Shown here piece after piece: positions 25,121 through 34,242 of a DNA stretch of 64,000 nt. The translations under genes were made by a program, and so were the position numbers. The notes beneath the pieces are model-generated. The model saw only the letters and a list, made by a program, of their open reading frames with translations. It was not told where the DNA came from and did no database searches. The stretch spans positions 1-64,000 of the forward strand of contig NZ_JAVDXT010000007.1 in NCBI RefSeq assembly GCF_031458075.1. Reading direction: 5' to 3'. Origin of the DNA: Rhodoferax_B ferrireducens_A (GTDB lineage Bacteria; Pseudomonadota; Gammaproteobacteria; Burkholderiales; Burkholderiaceae_C). Each line of letters starts with the position of its first letter. Positions within the stretch are counted from its first letter, which is position 1.

Positions 25121-26191
25121 TCACACCAAACACTGCTCCATACCTTGCAAAAAGATATCTTTCGGCAAATCAATGCCAATAAACACCATTTTGCTGCCGC
25201 GTTGCTCGTCTGCACCCCATTCAGGGCCCAAATCGCTGCCCATTAGCTGGTGCACACCCTGGAAAATGACTTTACGCTCGGTGCCTTGCATATTCAAGAC
25301 GCCTTTGTAGCGCAACATGCGCGGGCCGTAAATATTCACGATGGCGCTCAGGAAGTCTTCCAGCTTGGCGGGGTCGAATGGCCGCTCCGATTTGAAGACA
25401 AAACTCTTTACATCGTCATCGTGGTGATGGTGGTGGCCTTCATGCCCGTGGCCATGGTCGTGCTTGTGCGAGGGGTGGTCGCAGTGCTCGCCTTCGGCGT
25501 GGTCATGGTGGTCGTGCTCGTCTTCCTTCAGGAAGTCGGGGTCGATATCCAGCTTGGCATTCAGATTGAAGCCGCGCAGGTCGAACACCTCGCTCAGGGG
25601 CACTTCGCCGAAGTGCACGGCCTTTTGCGGCGCCCGCGGGTTCATGTGCTTGAGGCGGTGCATCAGCGCATCGACCTCGGCCGGCTCGACCAGGTCGGTC
25701 TTGCTGATGAAGATCTGGTCGGCAAAACCCACCTGGCGGCGGGCTTCCTGGCGGTCGTTCAGCTGGGTTGCCGCATGTTTGGCGTCCACCAGGGTCAGGA
25801 TCGAGTCCAGCAGATAGCTTTCGGCGATCTCGTCGTCCATGAAGAAGGTCTGGGCCACCGGGCCGGGGTCGGCCAGGCCGGTGGTTTCGATGACCACGCG
25901 CTCGAAGTCCAGCAGGCCCTTGCGCTTTTTGGCGGCCAGCAGGCTCAGGGTAGCGCGCAGGTCTTCGCGGATCGAGCAGCAGATGCAGCCGTTGTTCAGC
26001 TGGATGATTTGTTCGCCCGGCTCGGAGACCAGGATCTCGTTGTCGATGTTTTCTTCGCCAAACTCGTTTTCAACGACGGCGATCTTCTGGCCGTGGGCCT
26101 CGGTCAGCACGCGCTTGAGCAGCGTGGTCTTGCCCGAGCCCAGAAAGCCGGTCAGGATGGTGACGGGAATGAGTGCCATGGGTTCTTTCAT
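25121..26191 (-). CDS. CobW/P47K-family GTPase (putative metal chaperone)
   Basis: 356 residues, COG0523 GTPase. Walker A GFLGSGKTT (15-23), metal-binding CICC motif (Cys69, Cys71, Cys72) in NNGCICCSIRED, Walker B-like IETTGLADPGP, NKxD-type SKTD. A His/Asp-rich loop at about 225-262 (HDHHDHAEGEHCDHPSHKHD and on) precedes the C-terminal CobW_C domain (FDPAKLEDFLSAIVNIYG...MLRYKGVLNM). Such proteins move zinc or cobalt to client enzymes. The neighbouring zinc-less dksA is suggestive but not proof of a zinc role. I saw no Zur-like palindrome upstream. Start could also be Met5. Confidence 0.88.
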   Translation of the reverse strand: MKEPMALIPVTILTGFLGSGKTTLLKRVLTEAHGQKIAVVENEFGEENIDNEILVSEPGEQIIQLNNGCICCSIREDLRATLSLLAAKKRKGLLDFERVVIETTGLADPGPVAQTFFMDDEIAESYLLDSILTLVDAKHAATQLNDRQEARRQVGFADQIFISKTDLVEPAEVDALMHRLKHMNPRAPQKAVHFGEVPLSEVFDLRGFNLNAKLDIDPDFLKEDEHDHHDHAEGEHCDHPSHKHDHGHGHEGHHHHHDDDVKSFVFKSERPFDPAKLEDFLSAIVNIYGPRMLRYKGVLNMQGTERKVIFQGVHQLMGSDLGPEWGADEQRGSKMVFIGIDLPKDIFLQGMEQCLV

Positions 26192-26288
26192 TGCTAATTT
26201 GTCACTGGGAACAGCGCCGCTCCCGCGATTTCGTGGAAATTAACAGGTGGGGAGTGTAGCGGCCAATTCAGGCGGGCTTTAGATGGGG

Positions 26289-27485
<1,197 letters not shown>

Positions 27486-27523
27486 GGGCGGGATTGTGGG
27501 GCCTATTTGCCCATACCTCCCGA

Positions 27524-28477
27524 CTACTTGCCCGGCGGCAGCTTGGCCCGGGGATGGGCTGCGTCATACACCTTGGCCAGGTGCTGGAAGTCCAGCCGGG
27601 TGTAGACCTGGGTGGTGCTGATATTGGCGTGGCCCAGCAACTCCTGCACCGCGCGCAGGTCGCCGCTGCTTTGCAGCACGTGGCTGGCGAACGAATGGCG
27701 CAGCATATGCGGATGCACCGGGGTGGCGGTGCCGGCCAGTTGGCTGCGCCGGCGCAGCCGCTGCCAGACCGAGGCAGCAGTCAGCCGCGTGCCGTAGCGG
27801 CCCAGGAACATAGCGGTGGACAGCGCGGCGCCCGGCCCTTCGGCGCGCATCGCCAGCCATTTCTCCAGCGCCGCCACCGCGGTTTTGCCTATCGGCACGA
27901 TGCGCTGCTTGCTACCCTTGCCCAGCACATGGGCCTCGCCAGCCTCCAGGTCGACCCAGCCGCGCGCCGTCTTGCCGGGTGCCGCGTCCAGGCCGGTGAG
28001 TTCGCCGACCCGCAGGCCACCGCCGTACAGCAGCTCGACCATGGCCGCGTCACGCGCCTCCAGCCAGGGGTCGTCGGCCTGGTTCTCGAAGTCGGCCAGG
28101 CCGATGGCCTCGTCCAGGCCCAGGGCCTTGGGCAGCGGCTTGGGCGATTTGGGGGCCCGCACGTCCTGTACCGGGTTACTGGCCACCAGGCCTTGCCGGC
28201 CCAGCCAGGTGTAGAAGCCGCGCCAGCCCGACAAGATCAGCGCAATGCCGCGCCCGTTGTGGCCCTGGCTGTGCAGCTGCGCGGCCCAGCGGCGCACATG
28301 GTGCTGGCCCACCTGCTGCAAGGCGACGCCGGCCTTGTCGGCCTGCTGGCTGAGTTTCTGCAGGTCCAGGGTGTACAGCGCCAGCGTGCGCTCGGCCAGG
28401 CGCTTTTCAAAGCGCGCGTAGTCGAGGTACTGGGCAACCAGCGGCGGAACCGTGGGGCCGGCGCTGGCGTCGGCCAC
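27524..28477 (-). CDS. xerC: Tyrosine recombinase XerC
   Basis: 317 residues. The N-terminal SAM-like core-binding domain (YLDYARFEKRLAERTLALYTLDL) is followed by the catalytic domain. That carries GGGLRVGELTGLD (first Arg), a conserved Lys in VLGKGSKQRIVPIG, HPHMLRHSFASHVL (His-x-x-Arg) and GHANISTTQVYTRLD (nucleophile Tyr). It resolves chromosome dimers at dif with XerD. The setting dapF-DUF484-xerC is the conserved proteobacterial one and distinguishes XerC from phage integrases. It starts 3 bases after the DUF484 gene. Confidence 0.95.
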   Translation of the reverse strand: MADASAGPTVPPLVAQYLDYARFEKRLAERTLALYTLDLQKLSQQADKAGVALQQVGQHHVRRWAAQLHSQGHNGRGIALILSGWRGFYTWLGRQGLVASNPVQDVRAPKSPKPLPKALGLDEAIGLADFENQADDPWLEARDAAMVELLYGGGLRVGELTGLDAAPGKTARGWVDLEAGEAHVLGKGSKQRIVPIGKTAVAALEKWLAMRAEGPGAALSTAMFLGRYGTRLTAASVWQRLRRRSQLAGTATPVHPHMLRHSFASHVLQSSGDLRAVQELLGHANISTTQVYTRLDFQHLAKVYDAAHPRAKLPPGK

Positions 28478-28480
28478 GTT

Positions 28481-29164
28481 TTAAGCGCGCAGGCGCGACA
28501 GGGCAGCCCCGGCCAGCTCGGCGATGCGCTCCAGGAAGTCGGTACCCATGGCGGATTCAAAGCGCTGCGCGTCGGGCGAGGCCAGCACCAGCATGCCAAA
28601 GGCCGGGCTCGGGCTGTTCAGCACGCCGGTGCGCAGCGGCATCAGCGCCAGCGACATCGCGGCGGCCGGCTGGGCCAGCCAGGTCACGGCTTCGAAGCCC
28701 GAGTTCACGCCACAGAACGGCGCGGTCAGCGACGAGGCAAAAATCTTCGCGTCCTCGCTCACGCCCTGGGCCCAGTGGGCGTGCGCATATTCGTCGGCCA
28801 CGCCCCAGACCTTGATGGCGGCCTGCGGCACCGAGAACTGCACCTCGATCTCGTGGGCAATGCGCTCGGGCAGGTCGGCCGGTGAGCGCGTCAGCAGCAG
28901 GCTGCGCGCCCAGCGCTGCAGCTTGTCGGCAATGATCACGTTCTCGTTGCCGTGGCGCACCATGTCCATGATGCGGTGCTCCAGGCCCTTGATCTTCTCG
29001 CGCAGCATCTCGGCCTGGCGCTCTTGCAGGCTGACGGCGCGGTTGCCGTGCGGGCTGGTCAGCTGCACCGAGGCCAGCACCTGCGAATGGCGCTCGAAGA
29101 ACTCAGGAGTGTTGGCCAGGAAGTTGGCGATGTCGTCTTCGGTGATCGGGTTGGTGGTGTTCAT
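28481..29164 (-). CDS. DUF484 family protein (GAF-like) between dapF and xerC
   Basis: 227 residues from ATG 29164; a TTG at 29179 would add five residues. The N-terminal segment ITEDDIANFLANTPEFFERHSQVLASVQL and the coiled coil SLQERQAEMLREKIKGLEHRI are diagnostic for DUF484. The C-terminal half is a GAF-like fold (VPQAAIKVWGVADEY, then FGMLVLASPDAQRFESAMGTDFLERIAEL). The biochemical role is not established; its constant place beside dapF and xerC is the best clue. Confidence 0.85.
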   Translation of the reverse strand: MNTTNPITEDDIANFLANTPEFFERHSQVLASVQLTSPHGNRAVSLQERQAEMLREKIKGLEHRIMDMVRHGNENVIIADKLQRWARSLLLTRSPADLPERIAHEIEVQFSVPQAAIKVWGVADEYAHAHWAQGVSEDAKIFASSLTAPFCGVNSGFEAVTWLAQPAAAMSLALMPLRTGVLNSPSPAFGMLVLASPDAQRFESAMGTDFLERIAELAGAALSRLRA

Positions 29165-29179
29165 AGGGGGTGCAATCAA

Positions 29180-30049
29180 TTAATCGGGAATCGTGATCGA
29201 GCCGTCGAAGACGGTGGTGGCCGGGCCGGTCATCCGCACCGGCTGGCCCAGGCCCGCCCATTCGATGGTCAGGCGGCCGCCATGGGTGTCGACATCGACC
29301 TTGGCGTCCAGCAGGCCCAGGCGGATGCCAGCCACCACGGCCGCGCAGGCGCCGGTGCCGCAGGCCAGGGTCTCGCCCGCGCCGCGCTCGTAGACGCGCA
29401 GTTGGATCTGCGAGCGGCTGACCACCTGCATGAAGCCAACGTTCACGCCGTTTGGAAAGCAGGGCTGGCTCTGCACCAGCGGGCCCAGGGTGGCGACCGG
29501 CGTGGCCTCGGCGTCGTCCACCAGGTGCACGGCATGCGGATTGCCCATGGACACGACTGCTACGCTAAACATAGCACCTTGCGCAGACTCTAGCTGCGCC
29601 AACGGCCATTTTTGCCATGAAGCCGTGGCTTCGGGCTGCAGGCCTTGCGGATCGAACGGAATCTGCGCCAGCTCGAACACCGGCAGGCCCATGTCGACGG
29701 TGACGCGGCCGTCGTCTTGCATGTTCAGCTGCAGCACGCGTTCCATGGTTTGCACCCGCACGCTGTTCTGCGCGGTCAGGCCGCGGCTGTGGACGAAGCG
29801 CATGAAGCAGCGCGCACCGTTGCCACAATGCTCGACCTCGCCGCCGTCGGCGTTGTGGATCGCGTATTCGAAGTCGATGCCGGGTGCGCTGGCCGCCCGC
29901 ACCGACAAAATCTGGTCGGCACCGACGCCAAAGTGGCGGTCGGCCAGGAAGCGGTACTGGGCGGCGCTCAGCCCTAGGCGGCCCTGGGTTTCGTCGAGCA
30001 CCACAAAGTCGTTGCCCGCGCCCTGCATTTTGGTGAATGGGATGTGCAT
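29180..30049 (-). CDS. dapF: Diaminopimelate epimerase
   Basis: 289 residues. Converts LL- to meso-diaminopimelate for lysine and peptidoglycan, feeding MurE. Start MHIPFTKMQGAGNDFVVLD is conserved. The two catalytic cysteines are in EHCGNGARCFMRFV and ETLACGTGACAAVVAG; SMGNPHAVHLVDD is also typical. A short stretch around QKWPLAQLESAQGAMFS is encoded by a degenerate dispersed repeat copy (29566-29617) in a variable region of the protein. Confidence 0.96.
   Translation of the reverse strand: MHIPFTKMQGAGNDFVVLDETQGRLGLSAAQYRFLADRHFGVGADQILSVRAASAPGIDFEYAIHNADGGEVEHCGNGARCFMRFVHSRGLTAQNSVRVQTMERVLQLNMQDDGRVTVDMGLPVFELAQIPFDPQGLQPEATASWQKWPLAQLESAQGAMFSVAVVSMGNPHAVHLVDDAEATPVATLGPLVQSQPCFPNGVNVGFMQVVSRSQIQLRVYERGAGETLACGTGACAAVVAGIRLGLLDAKVDVDTHGGRLTIEWAGLGQPVRMTGPATTVFDGSITIPD
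29566..29617 (+). repeat. Dispersed mini-repeat, copy 3 (inside dapF, degenerate)
   Basis: Plus strand CATAGCACCTTGCGCAGA, then GCGCCAACGGCC and ATTTTTGCC. It aligns without large gaps to the copy at 30131 (ATAGCTGCTTGCGCAGA...GCGCCAGAAGCCTATTTC). Several positions differ and it is translated within dapF, so it may be an old insertion. Confidence 0.5.
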
Positions 30050-30130
30050 GGTGGAATTATCCGCTCTGGCGCGTGGATTTTTAGACTGCGGGGCGATTCA
30101 AGCCCTGCGCACCGCGCTGGCGTGCATATG

Positions 30131-30194
30131 CTATTGAATCAATAGCTGCTTGCGCAGATGAAATAAGCGCCAGAAGCCTATTTCATCGATAAAA
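30131..30194 (+). repeat. Dispersed mini-repeat, copy 4 (dapF-rnpB intergenic)
   Basis: Best-preserved plus-strand copy: AATAGCTGCTTGCGCAGATG, AAATAAGCGCCAGAAGCC, TATTTCATCGATAAAA. It directly abuts the 3' end of the RNase P RNA gene. Confidence 0.75.
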
Positions 30195-30196
30195 GT

Positions 30197-30634
30197 GTGA
30201 AGCCCGCCGATAAGCCGGATTCTGTGCGCACAGGTTGCCCTGTGTGTGACCGCCATTAATCTGGGCCGGGGATCGCTCGCCCGGCTCGGTGCTACCTACC
30301 CGCCAACTCAGGGGGCCCCGTCAACGTTGGCCTATTTGGTATTGCTGCGCGTAGAGATTGCCCGTTTCACCTCGGTCGGGCTTTGCCCGACCGAGGTGCT
30401 GTGCTATTCCCGGCTTGCGCCGGGAGCGTCTGGCTTGCGCCATCCGCGTACCCGCTTGCGCAGGTACCGCACAGACCACCCTTGCTGGGCTGACCTGACC
30501 GAACTCGTCTCTGTTGCTCTAATCCTCACCTCACGGTGGACAGCCATTAGCTGCTACGCTGCCCTATGCAGTCCGGACGTTCCTCCAGTGCCTGGTTTCC
30601 CAGATTGCACCAGCGGCGGTCTGGCGGGCTTCAC
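30197..30634 (-). ncRNA. rnpB: RNase P RNA component (type A)
   Basis: About 438 nucleotides on the minus strand. The ends form a perfect 12-bp P1 helix, GTGAAGCCCGCC (5', 30634-30623) with GGCGGGCTTCAC (3', 30208-30197). Conserved core blocks are present: GGAGGAACGTCCGGACT and CATAGGGCAG near the 5' end (P3-P4 region), and ACAGAATCCGGCTTATCGG at the 3' end, matching E. coli M1 RNA. It is the catalytic RNA that trims the 5' leader of pre-tRNA. The ends are placed from the P1 helix and could shift by a few bases. Confidence 0.95.
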
Positions 30635-30640
30635 CCCCCG

Positions 30641-30649
30641 ATTATGGCA
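30641..30649 (-). promoter_or_regulatory. Extended -10 promoter of rnpB
   Basis: On the minus strand TGCCATAAT lies 7 bases upstream of the inferred 5' end: an extended TGn element followed by CATAAT. No good -35 is visible. It lies about 55 bases from the divergent cysK start. Confidence 0.5.
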
Positions 30650-30702
30650 GTGCCACAATGCCCCGGTTTGCTCCCGCTTCACGCCCACATCCTAGGAGAC
30701 CC

Positions 30703-31620
30703 ATGAAAACCGACAACATCCTGCAAACCATAGGCAACACCCCCCATATCCGCATCCAACGCCTGTTTGGCACGGGCGCGAATGTCTGGATCAAGTCGGA
30801 GCGCAGCAACCCCGGCGGATCTATCAAGGACCGTATCGCCCTGAGCATGGTCGAAGACGCCGAGAAATCCGGCGCGCTGCAGCCCGGCGGCACCATCATC
30901 GAACCCACCTCGGGCAATACCGGCGTGGGCCTGGCCATGGTGGCTGCGGTCAAGGGCTACAAGCTGGTGCTGGTGATGCCCGACAGCATGTCCGTCGAGC
31001 GGCGCCGCCTGATGCTGGCCTACGGCGCCAGCTTCGACCTGACCCCGCGCGAAAAAGGCATGAAGGGCGCGATTGCCCGCGCCCAGGAGCTGGTCGCCGC
31101 CACCCCCGGCAGCTGGATGCCGCAGCAGTTTGAAAACCCCGCCAACATCGACGTGCATGTGCGCACCACGGCGCAGGAGATCCTGGCCGACTTCCCCGAC
31201 GGGCTGGACGCGCTGATCACCGGCGTCGGCACCGGCGGCCACATCAGCGGCTGCGCCCGCGTACTCAAGGCCGCCTGGCCCAAGCTGCAGGTGTTTGCGG
31301 TCGAGCCCACGGCCTCGCCGGTGATCTCCGGCGGCGCGCCCTCGCCGCACCCTATCCAGGGCATAGGCGCGGGCTTCATCCCGAAGAACCTGGACGTGGA
31401 ACTGCTGGACGGCACCATCCAGGTGGACGCCGAGCCGGCCCGCGAAATGGCCCGCCGCAGCGCCCGCGAGGAAGGCATGCTGGTCGGCATCTCCAGCGGC
31501 GCCACGCTGGCGGCGATTGCCCAAAAGCTACCCGAGCTGCCGGGTGGCGCACGGGTGCTGGGCTTCAACTACGACACCGGTGAACGCTACCTGTCGGTGG
31601 ACGGCTTCCTGCCCGCCTGA
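30703..31620 (+). CDS. Cysteine synthase (O-acetylserine sulfhydrylase)
   Basis: 305 residues from ATG 30703, preceded by TAGGAG. PLP-dependent fold type II enzyme making L-cysteine from O-acetylserine and sulfide. Motifs: TIGNTPHIRIQRL, the lysine of the Schiff base in NPGGSIKDRIALSM, the substrate loop TSGNTGVGLAMV, GVGTGGHISGCARVLK for phosphate binding, and GISSGATLAA. It reads closer to CysK than to CysM in the PTSGNTG and GTGGT-like regions, but I leave the symbol open because the two overlap in length and sequence. Convergent with the next gene at 20 bases. Confidence 0.92.
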   Translation: MKTDNILQTIGNTPHIRIQRLFGTGANVWIKSERSNPGGSIKDRIALSMVEDAEKSGALQPGGTIIEPTSGNTGVGLAMVAAVKGYKLVLVMPDSMSVERRRLMLAYGASFDLTPREKGMKGAIARAQELVAATPGSWMPQQFENPANIDVHVRTTAQEILADFPDGLDALITGVGTGGHISGCARVLKAAWPKLQVFAVEPTASPVISGGAPSPHPIQGIGAGFIPKNLDVELLDGTIQVDAEPAREMARRSAREEGMLVGISSGATLAAIAQKLPELPGGARVLGFNYDTGERYLSVDGFLPA

Positions 31621-31640
31621 CGCGCCACGGGCGGAGTGGG

Positions 31641-32483
31641 CTATCTTGATTCCTTGAAAATCCAGGCCACGCCCACGCCCGCTGTCACATAGCTTTTGCT
31701 GCGCACCAGCGGGCTGTCTTCAAACACGGCTCCGCTGAGCGCATCCGCACGGGCAAAAGCCCCTACCCAGACGGAGTCAAAACGCTTGCTCAGCGCCATG
31801 ATCAGCTGGGTACCGCCGTAACCGCCACGTGCGGTGTAAGCCGGGCGATTCGCGCTCGCATACTGCTGCTCCACGCCGTAGTAGTACGCATGGTTGCGGG
31901 CGGAGCCATACAACAGGCCGCCTACGACGCCCAGGTTCCAGCCGGGCATGCCCATCACATCCTTGACATCGAGGTTCAGGCCGGGCGTGGCCACCAGGCC
32001 AATATTCCGGCCGAATGGGCTGGAACCAAAGGTGAAACCAGTACGCACCGGCAGCCGAAAGTCGAGCTTCATCCGTCTATCGTCGGAACGCGCCAGGGTG
32101 TACTCGAACGACGGGCCGATCTCGATAGATGCGTCCAAGTTGGGCATACCCGTGCGGGCGGCGTTTTTACTGCTGTTGACGGGCACGGTCGCCCCCAGGC
32201 TGATCTCCAGCCGCGCCCTGTCGGTGTTGAACAGCTCCCCGCGCACACCGTCCCGGTCTACTTTGAGCTTGTCGCCACGGTAAATGAAATACGGGAATGG
32301 CAAAACGTAAGTCTGGGCCTCGTCAGATCCCCGGTAGTCCGGGATGCGCAGGGTAGACACGCCGATGCCCGCCTCCCATTTTGGCAAGTCATCGTCAGCC
32401 TGGGCTGGGTTACCCGCCAGCCCCCAAAAGCAAGCCAGTACACAAGCGCATATGTGGGCAATCTTCACTTTTCGTTCTTTCAT
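31641..32483 (-). CDS. MipA/OmpV family outer-membrane protein
   Basis: 280 residues from ATG 32483. A signal peptide (AHICACVLACFWGLAGNPAQA, about 8-28) is followed by KWEAGIGVSTLRIPDYRGSDEAQTYVLPFPYFIYRGDKLKVDRDG, the hallmark opening of MipA/OmpV. Later alternating beta-strand segments end in VTAGVGVAWIFKE, with a terminal aromatic strand. MipA scaffolds murein hydrolases and synthases in E. coli; other members respond to osmotic or antibiotic stress. No clear Shine-Dalgarno precedes this ATG, so the start could be a few codons away. Confidence 0.85.
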   Translation of the reverse strand: MKERKVKIAHICACVLACFWGLAGNPAQADDDLPKWEAGIGVSTLRIPDYRGSDEAQTYVLPFPYFIYRGDKLKVDRDGVRGELFNTDRARLEISLGATVPVNSSKNAARTGMPNLDASIEIGPSFEYTLARSDDRRMKLDFRLPVRTGFTFGSSPFGRNIGLVATPGLNLDVKDVMGMPGWNLGVVGGLLYGSARNHAYYYGVEQQYASANRPAYTARGGYGGTQLIMALSKRFDSVWVGAFARADALSGAVFEDSPLVRSKSYVTAGVGVAWIFKESR

Positions 32484-32646
32484 GGCGAGGGGACGGGGAT
32501 GCCCACCTGCAGCTTGGCCGATGCAGCGCCGCTCGATAATAAGCGCATCAAACCCCTGATTTTCTATCGCTGGGTACGGCGAGGCCCGCGTTCTGGCCCG
32601 CCGCCCAACGTTCCCACTACATTCCCAATGGACCCGCCATCCCACG

Positions 32647-33405
32647 ATGCTTCCCTCTTCCACCCACTTGCTCCTGATCCCCAGCTACAACCCCGGCTCC
32701 AAGATGGCGGAAACCGTGCGCTCCGCCCGCGCCCAATGGAACCCGGTATGGGTCGTGGTGGATGGCAGCACCGATGGCAGCGCGGCTGTACTGCAAGCCA
32801 TGGCTGCCGCAGATCCCGGCCTGCAGGTCATGGTGCTACCCCATAACGTCGGCAAAGGTGCAGCCGTGCTGCACGGCCTGGACCGGGCCACGGCGCTGGG
32901 CTTCACCCATGTGCTGACCATGGACTCGGACGGCCAGCACCCAGCGGAGCTGATCCCCTCCTTCATGGAGACATCCCAAAAGCAGCCCCAGGCCATGGTG
33001 CTGGGCTTGCCCATCTTCTCGGCGGATGCCCCCAATCTGCGCGTGCAAGGCCGCAAGCTGGCCAACGCATGGACCCATCTGGAAACCCTGTGGGCCGGCA
33101 TTGGCGATTCGCTGTTTGGTTTTCGGGTCTACCCCATCGCACCGCTGCGCCAGGTCATGCAAGGCCAGCGCTGGATGCGGCGTTTCGACTTTGATCCCGA
33201 GGTGGTGGTGCGCATGTGCTGGCTCGGTGTACCGGTCGTCAACCTGCCGGCCAAGGTCAAATACTTCACCGCGGCCGAGGGCGGCGTATCGCACTTCAAC
33301 TACCTGCGTGACAACTGCTTACTGACCTGGATGCACGCCCGCCTGCTGGCCGGCTTCCTGTTGCGTCTGCCGCTGCTGCTGGCACGCAGGCTGCGCAAAC
33401 GCTAA
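32647..33405 (+). CDS. Glycosyltransferase family 2 protein
   Basis: 252 residues. GT-A fold: LLLIPSYNPGSKM at the N terminus, VVVDGSTDGSAAVLQA (nucleotide loop), LPHNVGKGAAVLHGLDRATALGFTHVLTMDSDGQH with the DSDGQ metal site, and FGFRVYPIAPLRQVM. The C-terminal stretch ARLLAGFLLRLPLLLARRLRKR is amphipathic and basic, probably membrane-associating. Glycosyltransferases of this type are common in aryl-polyene-like lipid clusters. Here it stands on the opposite strand, convergent with the deacetylase, so it is part of the neighbourhood rather than the operon. Sugar and acceptor unknown. Confidence 0.85.
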   Translation: MLPSSTHLLLIPSYNPGSKMAETVRSARAQWNPVWVVVDGSTDGSAAVLQAMAAADPGLQVMVLPHNVGKGAAVLHGLDRATALGFTHVLTMDSDGQHPAELIPSFMETSQKQPQAMVLGLPIFSADAPNLRVQGRKLANAWTHLETLWAGIGDSLFGFRVYPIAPLRQVMQGQRWMRRFDFDPEVVVRMCWLGVPVVNLPAKVKYFTAAEGGVSHFNYLRDNCLLTWMHARLLAGFLLRLPLLLARRLRKR

Positions 33406-33447
33406 CGCCCTCCTGCACGCGCAAGACAGGTACAGCAAGAACAAAAT

Positions 33448-34242
33448 TTATCGCATGGCCGAGCGCAGGGTCACGGCTTGCAGATTTGCCGCGCGCAGTG
33501 CGCTCAGCAACAAGGGCAAAACCTCCAGGATCACCGGAACGCCCTGCTTGGTCACGGCAGCATGGCGGTCATGCAGCAGCAAGATATCGCCGGCACGCAG
33601 GCCGCGGGTCAGTATCCGTGTCACGGAGGCCGCATTGCCATTCCGGGTGTCGTAGGCGCGCCGGGTCCAGCTCACCAGCTGCAAGCCCAGGCGCTGCAGC
33701 ACGGGGTCCAAAAACGGGTTGCGCAGCCCGGCCGGTGCCCGGAAGAAGCGTGGCGGCACACCGCACAAAGCCTCCAAGGTTGCTTGTGCGGCTTGCAGCT
33801 CGCGTTGCAAGCCGCGCATACCGAGCAGGGAAAAATGGTGCTTATGCTGCTGGCTGTGGTTTTCGATCGCATGGCCGCGGCGCACGATGTCGCGGCACAG
33901 ATCCGGGTACCGGGCGACTTGCGTGCCGACACAGAAAAATGTGGCACGGGCAGCGTACTGGTCCAGCAGGTCCAGCACCAAGGGGGTGACCAGCGGGTCG
34001 GGGCCATCATCGATGGTCAGCGCCACTTCGCCGCGCGCTGCAGCCCCGGCGGGCAAACGTGTCCAGTTAGAACCCAGCAGCCGGCAACGCGGCAGCAGGC
34101 CAGCCAGCATCAGCACCAAATGGTTCAGCAGCAGTGCGGCCAAGGCCCCGCGCCAATGCCCGGGCCAGATCACCAACGCCGCCAGCACACCGCCATGCAA
34201 TGCGATGCTGCACCAGATGAACGGAGCCAGGCGCACACGCAT
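33448..34242 (-). CDS. Polysaccharide deacetylase family protein with N-terminal membrane segments
   Basis: 264 residues from ATG 34242, sharing one base with the exporter stop (TGATG). Two or three hydrophobic helices (about 6-50) precede a NodB-like catalytic domain. It has ALTIDDGPDPLVTPLVLDLLDQY (catalytic and metal Asp), ENHSQQHKHH (metal His pair), FFRAPAGLRNP and DILLLHDRH. It would remove an N- or O-acetyl group from a sugar. Translational coupling to the MMPL exporter suggests it acts on the exported glycolipid. Such a deacetylase is not part of the standard aryl-polyene set as I recall it. Confidence 0.85.
   Translation of the reverse strand: MRVRLAPFIWCSIALHGGVLAALVIWPGHWRGALAALLLNHLVLMLAGLLPRCRLLGSNWTRLPAGAAARGEVALTIDDGPDPLVTPLVLDLLDQYAARATFFCVGTQVARYPDLCRDIVRRGHAIENHSQQHKHHFSLLGMRGLQRELQAAQATLEALCGVPPRFFRAPAGLRNPFLDPVLQRLGLQLVSWTRRAYDTRNGNAASVTRILTRGLRAGDILLLHDRHAAVTKQGVPVILEVLPLLLSALRAANLQAVTLRSAMR

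Noticed and set aside
25121..26288. Zur-regulated promoter for the CobW-type GTPase
   Set aside because: No GTTATA-type palindrome in the 97 bases upstream; zinc control cannot be supported.
30246..30695. Plus-strand open frame across the RNase P RNA gene
   Set aside because: It runs antisense through rnpB, whose conserved core and P1 helix are unmistakable, and has no protein-family resemblance.
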